Assembly (NCBI GenBank): GCA_017555465.1
Contig: JAFZGH010000100.1
Span: 1-12,440, forward strand
DNA from: Akkermansia sp.
GTDB lineage: Bacteria; Verrucomicrobiota; Verrucomicrobiia; Verrucomicrobiales; Akkermansiaceae
Length of the DNA: 12,440 bases
Direction: 5' to 3'
The translations under genes and the position numbers were made by a program. Below the pieces are notes generated by a model, which saw nothing but the letters and a program-made list of their open reading frames with translations, had not been told where the DNA came from and did not search any database. Position 1 is the stretch's first letter; each line of letters opens with the position of its first letter. This document shows, piece after piece, positions 6,782-12,440 of the stretch.

Positions 6782-8371
6782 TTATTCGTAATAAGTATGG
6801 CGGCGCGGGTCTGTCGCTTCGCGCACAGCCTCGCCAATGAAGGTGACCATGAGAAGCGTGCCCACCAGAGCCACGAAAGCACTCGACACCACCCAGGGAG
6901 AGGACAATTTCGACAAACCGTCATTCAGCAACCGCCCCCAGCTGGCATACGTATCCGGCAAACCAAAGCCCAGATAATCCAGCGACGCCAGCGACAAAAT
7001 CACCGCCGCCACGCTGAACGGCACCAGCGTGACCACGATACCACGCAGGTTCGGCAGAATATGGCGCAGAAGAATATGCGTGGTACCCGCCCCCATGACC
7101 TTGGCCGCTGCCACATAATCACGCGTCTTTTCCTTCATGGTGGCCGTGCGCACCAGGTAGGTCATGTGCATCCACCCGAACAAAGCCAGCAGGCTCAGAA
7201 TCAGGAACAGGCCCCGCAACTCCAGCGGCACCAAGTCAGATACAATCATCACCACAAACAGGAAAGGCAACTGCGAGAGAATTTCAATGAAACGCTGCGT
7301 CACCAAATCAAAGCGCCCGCCAAAATAGCCCATGAGCATACCCAGCGTCAGCCCGATGAAATAAATCACCGGCAGATACAGCAGAGCAGCCTTGATATTC
7401 ACCTGCAGGCCACCATACAGATAAGCCAGAATATCCGCGCCCTGACTATTGGTTCCCAGCACGTGGTTTCCCGTAAACGGAGGCGCAGGGTGATAATACA
7501 CTTTGTGTTCCGAGCCCTGCGGGGTGAGCTGCAGGAACTTGGTTTTATCCAGAGCGCCGCGGCAGTGCTCATTTTCCAGCACACCAGCCCGCCAGGTGGC
7601 AGAATACACTTCCGAGCGATCGCGCAGCCAGCCCTGAGCATGGCCATCCGGCAGCCCCCCGCGGAAACGCTGGCGGATATGCGGCTGACCATCGGCATAC
7701 AGGCGGCAGGCCAGCCCATTGTACGGCACATCACCATCGTACAGCACGCCATCGCGCCACTCCAGCGGCTCAGAGGGGAACGGTGCGGCATCCATCACCG
7801 GGTCATACGGCACCAGCGGCATGATGACAAAGCCCTTTACCCCCGGACGCCCCAGGCGTTCTTTCAGAGCGCGGTAATCAGTCTCAGCATGGGCGGCAGC
7901 CCCCTTCAGCCCGAAAGTTGCCCCCGGCAACACAGCCCGGGTCAGCGCCGGGCTGTACACCTGCCCCTCATACACCACCAGCAGAGCGCGCTTGCCCACC
8001 AGGCACTGGTCGAGCGCCGCCAGCAGCATAATCACCCCGAACGCAATCAGCGACCAATAACCACGGCGAATCTTTCTGAAGCGCTGCACCTGCTTGGCAT
8101 ACTTCGGCGGCAGGCGCAGACTGGAAGCACGGCGCACCAGCAGATACAACCCTGCCAGCATAAGCAGGCACACGCACAACCACCCGAACCAATGCAGCTT
8201 ATCCTCCACCGCCAGCCAGGGCAGCACATCAGCACTGCAACTCAGGCATGGCACCTCGCGGCTCACCGTAAAAGGCCAGGATAGCGTAGGCAACAACCAG
8301 CCCTGCCACTCACCAAGCGCACTCAGCAAAGCAGCCAATATCAACAACAAAGCTGTCAGGTTCTTTGTCAT
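6782..8371 (-). CDS. YejE-like ABC transporter permease with N-terminal membrane extension and periplasmic MORN-like insert
   Basis: A 529-residue inner-membrane permease. From residue 97 (RFRKIRRGYWSL) it matches E. coli YejE (341 residues), including LLVVYEGQVYSP, NHVLGTNSQGADILA (302-316), the EAA-type loop for the ATPase YVAAAKVMGAGTTHILLRH (419-437) and the ending FIGEAVREATDPR. Two parts are extra. Residues 1-96 hold two additional membrane helices (about 4-20 and 61-79) flanking a segment with a CLSC motif (42-45). Residues about 210-272, in the large periplasmic loop, look like MORN-type repeats (GLACRLYADGQ, then RFRGGLPDGHAQGW, then WRAGVLENEHCRG). The start could be the ATG at 8371, which overlaps the preceding stop as TGATG, or a GTG one codon earlier; I prefer the ATG. 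It pairs with the YejB-like protein as the second half of the channel. Confidence 0.94.
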   Translation of the reverse strand: MTKNLTALLLILAALLSALGEWQGWLLPTLSWPFTVSREVPCLSCSADVLPWLAVEDKLHWFGWLCVCLLMLAGLYLLVRRASSLRLPPKYAKQVQRFRKIRRGYWSLIAFGVIMLLAALDQCLVGKRALLVVYEGQVYSPALTRAVLPGATFGLKGAAAHAETDYRALKERLGRPGVKGFVIMPLVPYDPVMDAAPFPSEPLEWRDGVLYDGDVPYNGLACRLYADGQPHIRQRFRGGLPDGHAQGWLRDRSEVYSATWRAGVLENEHCRGALDKTKFLQLTPQGSEHKVYYHPAPPFTGNHVLGTNSQGADILAYLYGGLQVNIKAALLYLPVIYFIGLTLGMLMGYFGGRFDLVTQRFIEILSQLPFLFVVMIVSDLVPLELRGLFLILSLLALFGWMHMTYLVRTATMKEKTRDYVAAAKVMGAGTTHILLRHILPNLRGIVVTLVPFSVAAVILSLASLDYLGFGLPDTYASWGRLLNDGLSKLSSPWVVSSAFVALVGTLLMVTFIGEAVREATDPRRHTYYE

Positions 8372-9696
8372 CACTCAAAACGCACACGGGGGTCCACCAG
8401 TGCCACCAGCAGGTCCGACAGCAGGTTCCCTATAATAATCAGTATGGAAGTGAGCAGCAATGTGCCCATAATCAACGAATAATCCTTATCCATAAGCGCC
8501 TGGAAACTCAGCATGCCAAAGCCCTGGATATCAAACACGCGCTCAATGAGAATCGAACCGCCCACCACTGTGCAGATGACGCTGCCCAGGGAGGAAACAA
8601 TCGGTATCACCGAATTGCGGAACGCATGTTTCCACACCGCGCGGCGGAAAGACACGCCCTTGGATACAGCCGTGCGCACATAATCTGCCGCCAGGTGCTC
8701 CATAAGGTTGTTCTTCATCATCATGGTTGTCACCGCAAAGGTCGACACCACATAACAGCAGAGAGGCAACACACTGTGAATCGCCAGATCATACAGCTGC
8801 TCCTTAAGCGGCATCCACTCAAACCCGGGACTGACCAGGCCATACAGCGGGAACCACTCCAGCCGTGCTCCCAGATACACCAGCAACACAGCACCCAGCG
8901 CAAAGCCTGGCACCGCATACCCCATGAAAATCAACACACTGCTCACGCTGTCAAATGTGCTGCGATGCCACAGCGCCTTGAACACCCCCAGCGGAATGCT
9001 CACCATATAGGTGATAAATGCCCCAAGCAGGCCGAAATACAAGGAAACCGGCAGGCGGTCCAGCATCATGCGGGTCACCGGTTCATTATACTTGTACGAA
9101 AGCCCCAGATTTCCCTGCAGCACACCCTGGAATGACTGGCGGCTGGCCACTGTGCGCCAGCGGCGGCAGGCCGGGCTCTTGGCCAGCTCTGCCAACTCTG
9201 CCTCATCTGTAATTCCGCGGCGCTTCCCCAGTCGCGCCGCGCGGTCTGCCGGAGATTCCAGTCTCACCTGCCATTCCTCGTCCTGCATCCACTCCGGCGC
9301 AAGATACTGCGGCACCAGGCCATCCCGTGTCACCTCCAGCGTGGCAGAATGGCCGCTGGCCGAAACAATCGTCAGCGCCGCCACCCCGGCTTCGTTGAAC
9401 TCAGCCTTGGAAATCTCCACCTCACGGGGCAGCACCCCAAGCCACTGCAGATACGCCTTCCAGATAGGTTCCTGCAGATTAAACAATTCCTCCAGCCGTT
9501 CCAGATCATCATTTCCCGGGCGTCCGGCCACCTGCCCCACCGCCTTTTCACCGCTCAGCGCGCCAATCGCCTGTTCCTGCAGCATGCGTTCCACCGGGCC
9601 ACCCGGCACCATACGCGTCAGGAAAAACACCAGAAACGTGATACCTATCAACGTAACAGGCATCATCAACAAACGTCTGATGATATAATAGCGCAT
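8371..9696 (-). CDS. YejB-like ABC transporter permease with large periplasmic insert
   Basis: A 441-residue permease, first gene of the five-gene operon. It opens with MRYYIIRRLLMMPVTLIGIT and RMVPGGPVE (28-36), which align with YejB (364 residues). The rest also follows YejB: LPVSLYFGLL (215-224), YMVSIPLGVFKA, the GLVSPGFEWMPL loop (286-297), TMMMKNNLME, the EAA loop DYVRTAVSKGVSFRRAVWKH (338-357), GGSILIERVF and the end LVDPRVRFE. An insert of about 100 residues (90-188) splits the normal run from the QWL segment to GNLGLSYKYNEPV (195-207). It is hydrophilic, so it should sit in the periplasm between helices 1 and 2, and it resembles nothing I know. The ATG at 9696 has no SD and lies only about 12 nt from the predicted transcription start. 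Related DppB/OppB proteins share the fold, but the YejB-specific matches favour Yej. Confidence 0.94.
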   Translation of the reverse strand: MRYYIIRRLLMMPVTLIGITFLVFFLTRMVPGGPVERMLQEQAIGALSGEKAVGQVAGRPGNDDLERLEELFNLQEPIWKAYLQWLGVLPREVEISKAEFNEAGVAALTIVSASGHSATLEVTRDGLVPQYLAPEWMQDEEWQVRLESPADRAARLGKRRGITDEAELAELAKSPACRRWRTVASRQSFQGVLQGNLGLSYKYNEPVTRMMLDRLPVSLYFGLLGAFITYMVSIPLGVFKALWHRSTFDSVSSVLIFMGYAVPGFALGAVLLVYLGARLEWFPLYGLVSPGFEWMPLKEQLYDLAIHSVLPLCCYVVSTFAVTTMMMKNNLMEHLAADYVRTAVSKGVSFRRAVWKHAFRNSVIPIVSSLGSVICTVVGGSILIERVFDIQGFGMLSFQALMDKDYSLIMGTLLLTSILIIIGNLLSDLLVALVDPRVRFE

Positions 9697-9714
9697 AAAA
9701 TGGAAACTCGTGGC

Positions 9715-9743
9715 ATTCTACTCCTTTCCAAGCCACCTTGCAA
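9715..9743 (-). promoter_or_regulatory. Sigma-70-type promoter of the Yej-like operon
   Basis: On the minus strand TTGCAA (9743-9738), a 17-bp spacer and TAGAAT (9720-9715) form a strong promoter match. The -10 box is identical to that of aspS. Transcription would start near 9708, leaving a leader of only about 12 nt before the YejB-like ATG at 9696, with no room for a normal SD. The promoter lies just past the tRNA terminator, so the operon should be controlled separately from the tRNAs. Confidence 0.75.
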
Positions 9744-9773
9744 GTTCCTATTCTGCCCTGATAACAGAAAAAC

Positions 9774-9809
9774 AAAAAAGGCGGCCTTTTTCATCAGGTC
9801 GCCTTTTTT
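9774..9809 (-). terminator. Rho-independent terminator of the tRNA cluster
   Basis: Arms AAAAAAGGCGGCC (9774-9786) and GGTCGCCTTTTTT (9797-9809) pair over 13 bp with one mismatch, around a 10-nt loop. Both sides carry A/T runs, so it could work in both directions. On the minus strand it ends in six T, and it begins 5 nt past the 3' end of the last tRNA-Lys. Confidence 0.85.
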
Positions 9810-9814
9810 CTGAA

Positions 9815-9887
9815 TACCCCCTCGCGGACTCGAACCGCGGACAAATTGATTAAGAGTCAACTGCTCTACCAACTGAGCTAAGGAGGC
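9815..9887 (-). tRNA. tRNA-Lys(CTT), copy 2 in transcription order
   Basis: A 73-nt tRNA on the minus strand. The acceptor GCCTCCT pairs with AGGGGGT using two G-U pairs. The D arm contains AGCTCAGTTGGTAGAGC. The anticodon arm GTTGA-CTCTTAA-TCAAT gives anticodon CTT, which reads the lysine codon AAG. The T arm is CCGCGGTTCGAGTCCGCGA. The discriminator base is A and CCA is not encoded. It is identical to the copy at 9920-9992 and is followed directly by the cluster terminator. Confidence 0.97.
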
Positions 9888-9919
9888 ATTTCTTGCTCAC
9901 CCGGCTGCTCACAGACTGG

Positions 9920-9992
9920 TACCCCCTCGCGGACTCGAACCGCGGACAAATTGATTAAGAGTCAACTGCTCTACCAACTGAGCTAAGGAGGC
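9920..9992 (-). tRNA. tRNA-Lys(CTT), copy 1 in transcription order
   Basis: Identical over all 73 nt to the copy at 9815-9887, with anticodon CTT and discriminator A. The two copies are separated by 32 nt. An 11-bp inverted repeat (9906-9916 and 9998-10008) brackets this copy, so the precursor could form a stem closing over the tRNA and help processing. A tandem duplication is the simplest origin. The flanking spacers are not obviously duplicated, apart from a short TGCTCAC repeat. Confidence 0.97.
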
Positions 9993-10038
9993 ACATTGTC
10001 TGTGAGCACCCTGCATCTGGTGTTCCCTGGAGGAGAGA

Positions 10039-10110
10039 AGCCGCTGGTCAGATTTGAACTGACGACCCACGCATTACGAATGCGTTGCTCTACCCCTGAG
10101 CTACAGCGGC
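10039..10110 (-). tRNA. tRNA-Thr(CGT)
   Basis: A 72-nt tRNA, first in the minus-strand cluster. The acceptor GCCGCTG pairs perfectly with CAGCGGC. The D arm is AGCTCAGGGGTAGAGC. The anticodon arm ACGCA-TTCGTAA-TGCGT gives anticodon CGT, reading the threonine codon ACG. The T arm contains GTTCAAATC. The discriminator is T and CCA is not encoded. The acceptor and discriminator resemble threonine tRNAs of other bacteria. It lies 46 nt upstream of the first tRNA-Lys and shares its promoter. Confidence 0.96.
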
Positions 10111-10129
10111 AGATGCTGTGTGCGGCGGC

Positions 10130-10179
10130 AGCTTACCACACACCGTCCGCCAATGCAAGCCTTTTTTTAGAAAAATTTT
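10130..10179 (-). promoter_or_regulatory. tRNA cluster promoter with AT-rich UP-like element
   Basis: On the minus strand TTGCAT (10158-10153), a 17-bp spacer and TAAGCT (10135-10130) lie just upstream of tRNA-Thr. The -10 is only a fair match. Immediately upstream of the -35 box is a tract of almost pure A/T (10179-10162, AAAATTTTTCTAAAAAAA), in the place where UP elements boost stable-RNA promoters. Transcription would start near 10123, about 13 nt before the mature tRNA. Confidence 0.6.
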
Positions 10180-10242
10180 CCCAAGCCAGCGAAATCGCAG
10201 GGGCAAATACACGCAGAATTTTCTTATCACTACATTTTAGGG

Positions 10243-10271
10243 TTGAATTTACTGCCACTCGGCTATAAAAT
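10243..10271 (+). promoter_or_regulatory. nagB promoter, leaderless or nearly so
   Basis: TTGAAT (10243-10248), a 17-bp spacer and TAAAAT (10266-10271) form a good sigma-70 match. The -10 box ends 9 nt before the nagB ATG, so transcription would start at about 10278-10281 and leave essentially no leader; no SD is present. TATAAA at 10264 with a 15-bp spacer is an alternative -10 giving the same conclusion. The region is shared with the divergent tRNA promoter. Confidence 0.65.
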
Positions 10272-10280
10272 AAGCGCGCT

Positions 10281-11024
10281 ATGACATACGAAGTTTTCGA
10301 AACCAAGGAAGCCGCAGCCAAGAAGCTTGCCGCTGAAGTCGCCGAACTCATCCGCAGCCGCGCCGCAGAGGGCAAGGGTGTGGTGCTGGGTCTGGCCACT
10401 GGTGCCACCCCGCTCCCCTTCTATGCTGAGCTTATCCGCCTGCACAAGGAAGAAGGTCTCTCCTTCAAGAACGTGACCACCTTCAACCTGGACGAATACA
10501 CCGGTCTGCCCCACGAGCACGTGGAGTCCTACTGGTACTTCATGCACACCAACCTCTTCAACCACATCGACATCCCAGCCGAAAACATCAACCTGCCCTG
10601 CGGCACCCTGGCTCCCGAGGAAATCCCCGCCCACTGCGCCGCCTACGAGCAGAAGATCAAGGACTGCGGTGGTCTCGACCTCCAGATCCTCGGCATCGGC
10701 CGCACCGGTCACATCGGCTTCAACGAACCCGGCTCCGATGACACCACCATCACCCGCCAGGTGCACCTCGATGACCTCACCAAGACCGACGCCGCCCCCG
10801 CTTTCGGTGGCTTCGAAAACGTGCCCAGCACCGCCATCACCATGGGTGTGGCCACCATCATGGGCGCCAAGAAGGTGCGTCTCATGGCTTGGGGCGAGAA
10901 GAAGGCTTCCATCGTGAACAAGGCCATCAACGGCCCGGTGACCATCGATGTGGCCGCCTCCTACCTGCAGAACCACGCCGACGCCAAGTACTTCCTTGAC
11001 ACCCCGGCCGCCGCTGAGCTGTAA
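10281..11024 (+). CDS. nagB: Glucosamine-6-phosphate deaminase
   Basis: Converts glucosamine-6-phosphate to fructose-6-phosphate and ammonia, the last step of N-acetylglucosamine use, in the cytoplasm. The 247 residues are slightly shorter than the E. coli enzyme (266). The phosphate-binding loop is GLATGATP (37-44). The catalytic acid is Asp71 in TFNLDEYTGL. The active-site stretch is GIGRTGHIGFNEPG (138-151), with His144 and Glu149. Thr142 stands where E. coli has Asp141, as in some other NagB lineages (Asn in Bacillus), so activity is still expected. The start is the only ATG that fits the family. All 15 lysines use AAG and many glycines use GGT, a bias unlike the neighbouring genes and typical of highly expressed genes; AAG is the codon read by the adjacent tRNA-Lys pair. 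High expression would suit a mucin or chitin sugar user, but that is inference. Confidence 0.97.
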   Translation: MTYEVFETKEAAAKKLAAEVAELIRSRAAEGKGVVLGLATGATPLPFYAELIRLHKEEGLSFKNVTTFNLDEYTGLPHEHVESYWYFMHTNLFNHIDIPAENINLPCGTLAPEEIPAHCAAYEQKIKDCGGLDLQILGIGRTGHIGFNEPGSDDTTITRQVHLDDLTKTDAAPAFGGFENVPSTAITMGVATIMGAKKVRLMAWGEKKASIVNKAINGPVTIDVAASYLQNHADAKYFLDTPAAAEL

Positions 11025-11055
11025 AGCCAGGCTGCAGAAATAGAGCAACTTTGCC

Positions 11056-11088
11056 GAGGGGCCGGGCAACACCGGCCCCTCACTTTTT
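11056..11088 (+). terminator. Rho-independent terminator of nagB
   Basis: A perfect 10-bp GC-rich stem (GAGGGGCCGG at 11056-11065 and CCGGCCCCTC at 11072-11081) with a 6-nt loop is followed by AC and five T (11084-11088). It lies 31 nt after the nagB stop and only 16 nt before the hemW ATG, so hemW needs read-through or a promoter inside or before this structure. Confidence 0.9.
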
Positions 11089-11104
11089 CCCTCCACGCGC
11101 GCGC

Positions 11105-12193
11105 ATGCACCTGTATATCCACGTTCCCTTCTGCCACCGCATCTGCCCCTACTGCGCCTTCTTCAAGCACACCCCGGGCAAGAGCGATATCCGGGGCTAT
11201 GCGCGCGCCATCGGCCAGGAAGCCCGCCTGCGCCTGCCGCAGGGCACCGCCCCGCGCACCATCTACTTCGGCGGCGGCACCCCCAGCATGCTCTCCCCCA
11301 CGCATCTGGAACTGCTGGTAGAAGGACTCCGCAGCTGGCTCGACCTCTCAAAGGTACAGGAATGGAGCTTCGAGACCAACCCCGCCACCTTCACCGCCGC
11401 CAAAGTGCAGCAATGGCGGCAGCTGGGCATCAACCGCGTCTCCCTGGGCGTGCAAAGCTTCGACCCCGGCCTGCTCCAGCTTCTGGGGAGAGAACACAGC
11501 CCGGCAGATGTAGCAGAAAGCGTGGCACTGCTGCGTGCCGCAGGCATCCCGCAAATCAACATCGACCTCATGTTCTCCCTGCCCGGGCAAAGCCTCGCCC
11601 AGTGGGAACACACCCTCCGCGCCGCCCTCGACCTGCAGCCGGACCACATCTCCACCTACAACCTCAGCTACGAGGAAGACACCGCCTTCTTCCAGCAATA
11701 CGGCGCCACCGCCGGCAACGAGGAAACAGATGTAGCCATGTTCACCCTGGCAGATGAACTCCTCACCGCCGCCGGCTACCGCCACTACGAAATCTCCAAC
11801 TACGCCCGCCCCGGCTGCGAATCCCACCACAACCTCGCCTGCTGGCATGGCGAGGATTACTGCGGGCTCGGCCCCGGCGCCGTCGGCACCATGAACGGCG
11901 TGCGCTACGCCAACGCTGGCGACACCGCAGCCTACACCGCCGCCCTGCAGGCAGGCCAGCTCCCCCCCGGAGAGGCAGAAACACTCGACCCCGTCACCCG
12001 CCGCACCGAACTACTCGGCCTTCTTCTCCGCACAGATGAAGGCCTGCCCCCCCACTTCCTGCGCCCGGAGGATACCCCCACCGTTTCCATGCTGCAGGCA
12101 GAAGGCCTCGCCACCCTCACGCCCGCTGGCCGCCTTCTCCTCACCCGCGCCGGCAGACTAGTGGCCGATGAAATTGCTGTTGCTTTGATGTGA
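11105..12193 (+). CDS. hemW: HemW, radical SAM haem chaperone (HemN-like family)
   Basis: A 362-residue radical SAM protein, close to the usual length (E. coli 378). HemW binds haem and delivers it to membrane haem proteins such as respiratory enzymes; it is often misnamed coproporphyrinogen oxidase. The iron-sulfur motif CHRICPYC (Cys10, 14, 17) is followed by Ala-Phe; it lacks the extra Cys of true HemN (CxxxCxxCxC). The SAM-binding GGGTPSML is at 56-63, SFETNPA at 88-94 and SLGVQSFD at 113-120. The haem motif usually written HNxxYW is HNLACW here (242-247), with Cys for Tyr. The HemN C-terminal domain follows (about 290-362). I chose the ATG at 11105 because the protein then starts MHLYIHVPFC, as in the family; frame upstream of it runs through the nagB terminator. 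No SD is visible. The stop codon lies inside the first hairpin of the following array. Confidence 0.95.
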   Translation: MHLYIHVPFCHRICPYCAFFKHTPGKSDIRGYARAIGQEARLRLPQGTAPRTIYFGGGTPSMLSPTHLELLVEGLRSWLDLSKVQEWSFETNPATFTAAKVQQWRQLGINRVSLGVQSFDPGLLQLLGREHSPADVAESVALLRAAGIPQINIDLMFSLPGQSLAQWEHTLRAALDLQPDHISTYNLSYEEDTAFFQQYGATAGNEETDVAMFTLADELLTAAGYRHYEISNYARPGCESHHNLACWHGEDYCGLGPGAVGTMNGVRYANAGDTAAYTAALQAGQLPPGEAETLDPVTRRTELLGLLLRTDEGLPPHFLRPEDTPTVSMLQAEGLATLTPAGRLLLTRAGRLVADEIAVALM

Positions 12194-12322
12194 TGCCGCC
12201 AGGCTTCACATCAAAGCAACATCCCCACGCTCAGCGTGGGGATTTCGTCCTTTGCGCCAGCAAAGGATGAATTCCGCACGCTCAGCGCGCGGATGTATAC
12301 AATCGGCATTTCATGCCGGTTG
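12178..12322. repeat. Cluster of five adjacent inverted repeats (hairpin array) after hemW
   Basis: Five hairpins follow each other almost without gaps. (1) 12178-12193 with 12206-12221, 16 bp perfect, taking in the hemW stop. (2) 12221-12230 with 12234-12243, 10 bp perfect, loop TCA. (3) 12240-12255 with 12260-12275, 16 bp with one mismatch and one G-U, loop GCCA. (4) 12273-12281 with 12285-12293, 9 positions with one mismatch, loop TCA. (5) 12300-12309 with 12313-12322, 10 bp with one G-U, loop TTC. Hairpins 2 and 4 share the 11-mer CACGCTCAGCG, 51 bp apart. There is no T run, so this is not a standard terminator. It may be a REP/BIME-like element or a structured RNA. Confidence 0.8.
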
Positions 12323-12339
12323 CATAACACAAAACACAC

Positions 12340-12368
12340 TTGCACACACCCGCCGTATCCGCTATCAT
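12340..12368 (+). promoter_or_regulatory. Promoter for the gene at 12375, likely leaderless
   Basis: TTGCAC (12340-12345), a 17-bp spacer and TATCAT (12363-12368) form a good sigma-70 match. The -10 box ends 6 nt before the ATG at 12375, so transcription should begin at or next to the A of the start codon. No SD is present. Confidence 0.68.
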
Positions 12369-12374
12369 ACCACC

Positions 12375-12440
12375 ATGCCGCGAATGTATCCAGCCCTCCT
12401 TCTTGCCGCCCTGCCTGCAGCAGCCCAGCATAGTGATGAC
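12375..12440 (+). CDS. Start of a secreted protein of unknown function, cut by window edge
   Basis: Only the first 22 codons are inside the window and the frame is open to the edge. They read as a short Sec signal peptide: MPRMYPALLLAALPAAAQ, with a basic start, a hydrophobic core and an Ala-x-Ala cleavage site before Gln-His-Ser. A good promoter stands directly upstream, which supports this frame. A second ATG at codon 4 is possible. Nothing can be said about the mature protein. Confidence 0.6.
   Translation, partial: MPRMYPALLLAALPAAAQHSDD

Noticed and set aside
6772..6924. Longer N-terminus of the YejA-like protein starting at 6924
   Set aside because: It would overlap the end of the YejE-like gene by about 140 nt and bury the lipoprotein signal, which is clear only from the ATG at 6771.
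5065..8284. Long plus-strand open frames opposite the YejA-like and YejE-like genes (524 and 564 codons)
   Set aside because: They are antisense to conserved transporter genes. Their His/Gln/Arg-rich, low-complexity translations are typical of shadow frames.
9774..9992. tRNA-linked integration site (attachment site) at the tandem tRNA-Lys genes
   Set aside because: Both tRNA copies are complete, and no integrase or truncated tRNA 3' fragment is visible on either side; tandem duplication explains the repeat.
10996..11025. TTGACA-N18-TGTAAA at the end of nagB as a possible hemW promoter
   Set aside because: The boxes fall largely within nagB coding sequence and the nagB terminator stands between them and hemW. 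It may be real, but sequence alone does not support it well.
11051..11104. Upstream extension of hemW from a TTG at 11051
   Set aside because: It would be translated through the nagB terminator hairpin, and the HemW family starts at the MHLYIHVPFC sequence encoded from 11105.
12178..12322. CRISPR array or standard terminator at the hairpin cluster
   Set aside because: The repeats are not regularly spaced and differ in sequence, there are no spacers of equal length, and no T run follows any stem on either strand.

Overview
The window looks like part of a moderately GC-rich Gram-negative bacterial chromosome. The best guess is a gut-type member of the Verrucomicrobiota (Akkermansia-like). That guess rests on the gene style (a Bacteroidetes/Verrucomicrobia-type NagB, enlarged Yej-type transporter subunits, weak or absent Shine-Dalgarno sequences, tRNAs without encoded CCA) and not on a marker gene, so it is an inference. 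Nothing points to phage, plasmid or IS content. Coding is dense and only the two window edges cut genes.

Layout on the minus strand, in transcription order from right to left. A tRNA cluster, tRNA-Thr(CGT) followed by two identical tRNA-Lys(CTT) copies (10110 down to 9815), has its own promoter with an AT-rich UP-like tract and ends in a hairpin terminator (9774-9809). Next comes a tightly coupled five-gene operon (9696 down to 2841), preceded by a good sigma-70-type promoter. It encodes a YejB-like permease, a YejE-like permease, a YejA-like substrate-binding lipoprotein, one OppD/YejF-type ATPase, and a secreted protein of unknown function with a His/Cys-rich tail. Three junctions overlap as ATGA or TGATG and the fourth gap is 10 nt. 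Then aspS (aspartyl-tRNA synthetase, 2719-872) follows, with a near-consensus promoter and a strong terminator. Last is an ECF-type sigma factor (756-190), followed 3 nt later by the start of a small acidic protein (186-1, cut by the edge), possibly its regulator.

Layout on the plus strand. nagB (glucosamine-6-phosphate deaminase, 10281-11024) is divergent from the tRNA cluster, with an apparent promoter so close to the ATG that the transcript would be leaderless or nearly so. It ends in a classic terminator. hemW (11105-12193), a radical SAM haem chaperone, follows. Its stop codon lies inside the first of five back-to-back hairpins (12178-12322). After these, a promoter placed to give a leaderless mRNA precedes the first 22 codons of a secreted protein (12375 to the edge).

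How it fits together. Most genes are housekeeping (translation, amino-sugar use, haem). The accessory and most unusual unit is the peptide-type ABC importer operon. Every recognisable subunit departs from its Escherichia coli Yej counterpart: a ~100-residue insert in YejB; two extra membrane helices plus a MORN-like insert in YejE; a ~120-residue N-terminal module on YejA; one separate ATPase with a CxxC/CxxC tail instead of a fused double ATPase; and an extra His-rich exported protein.
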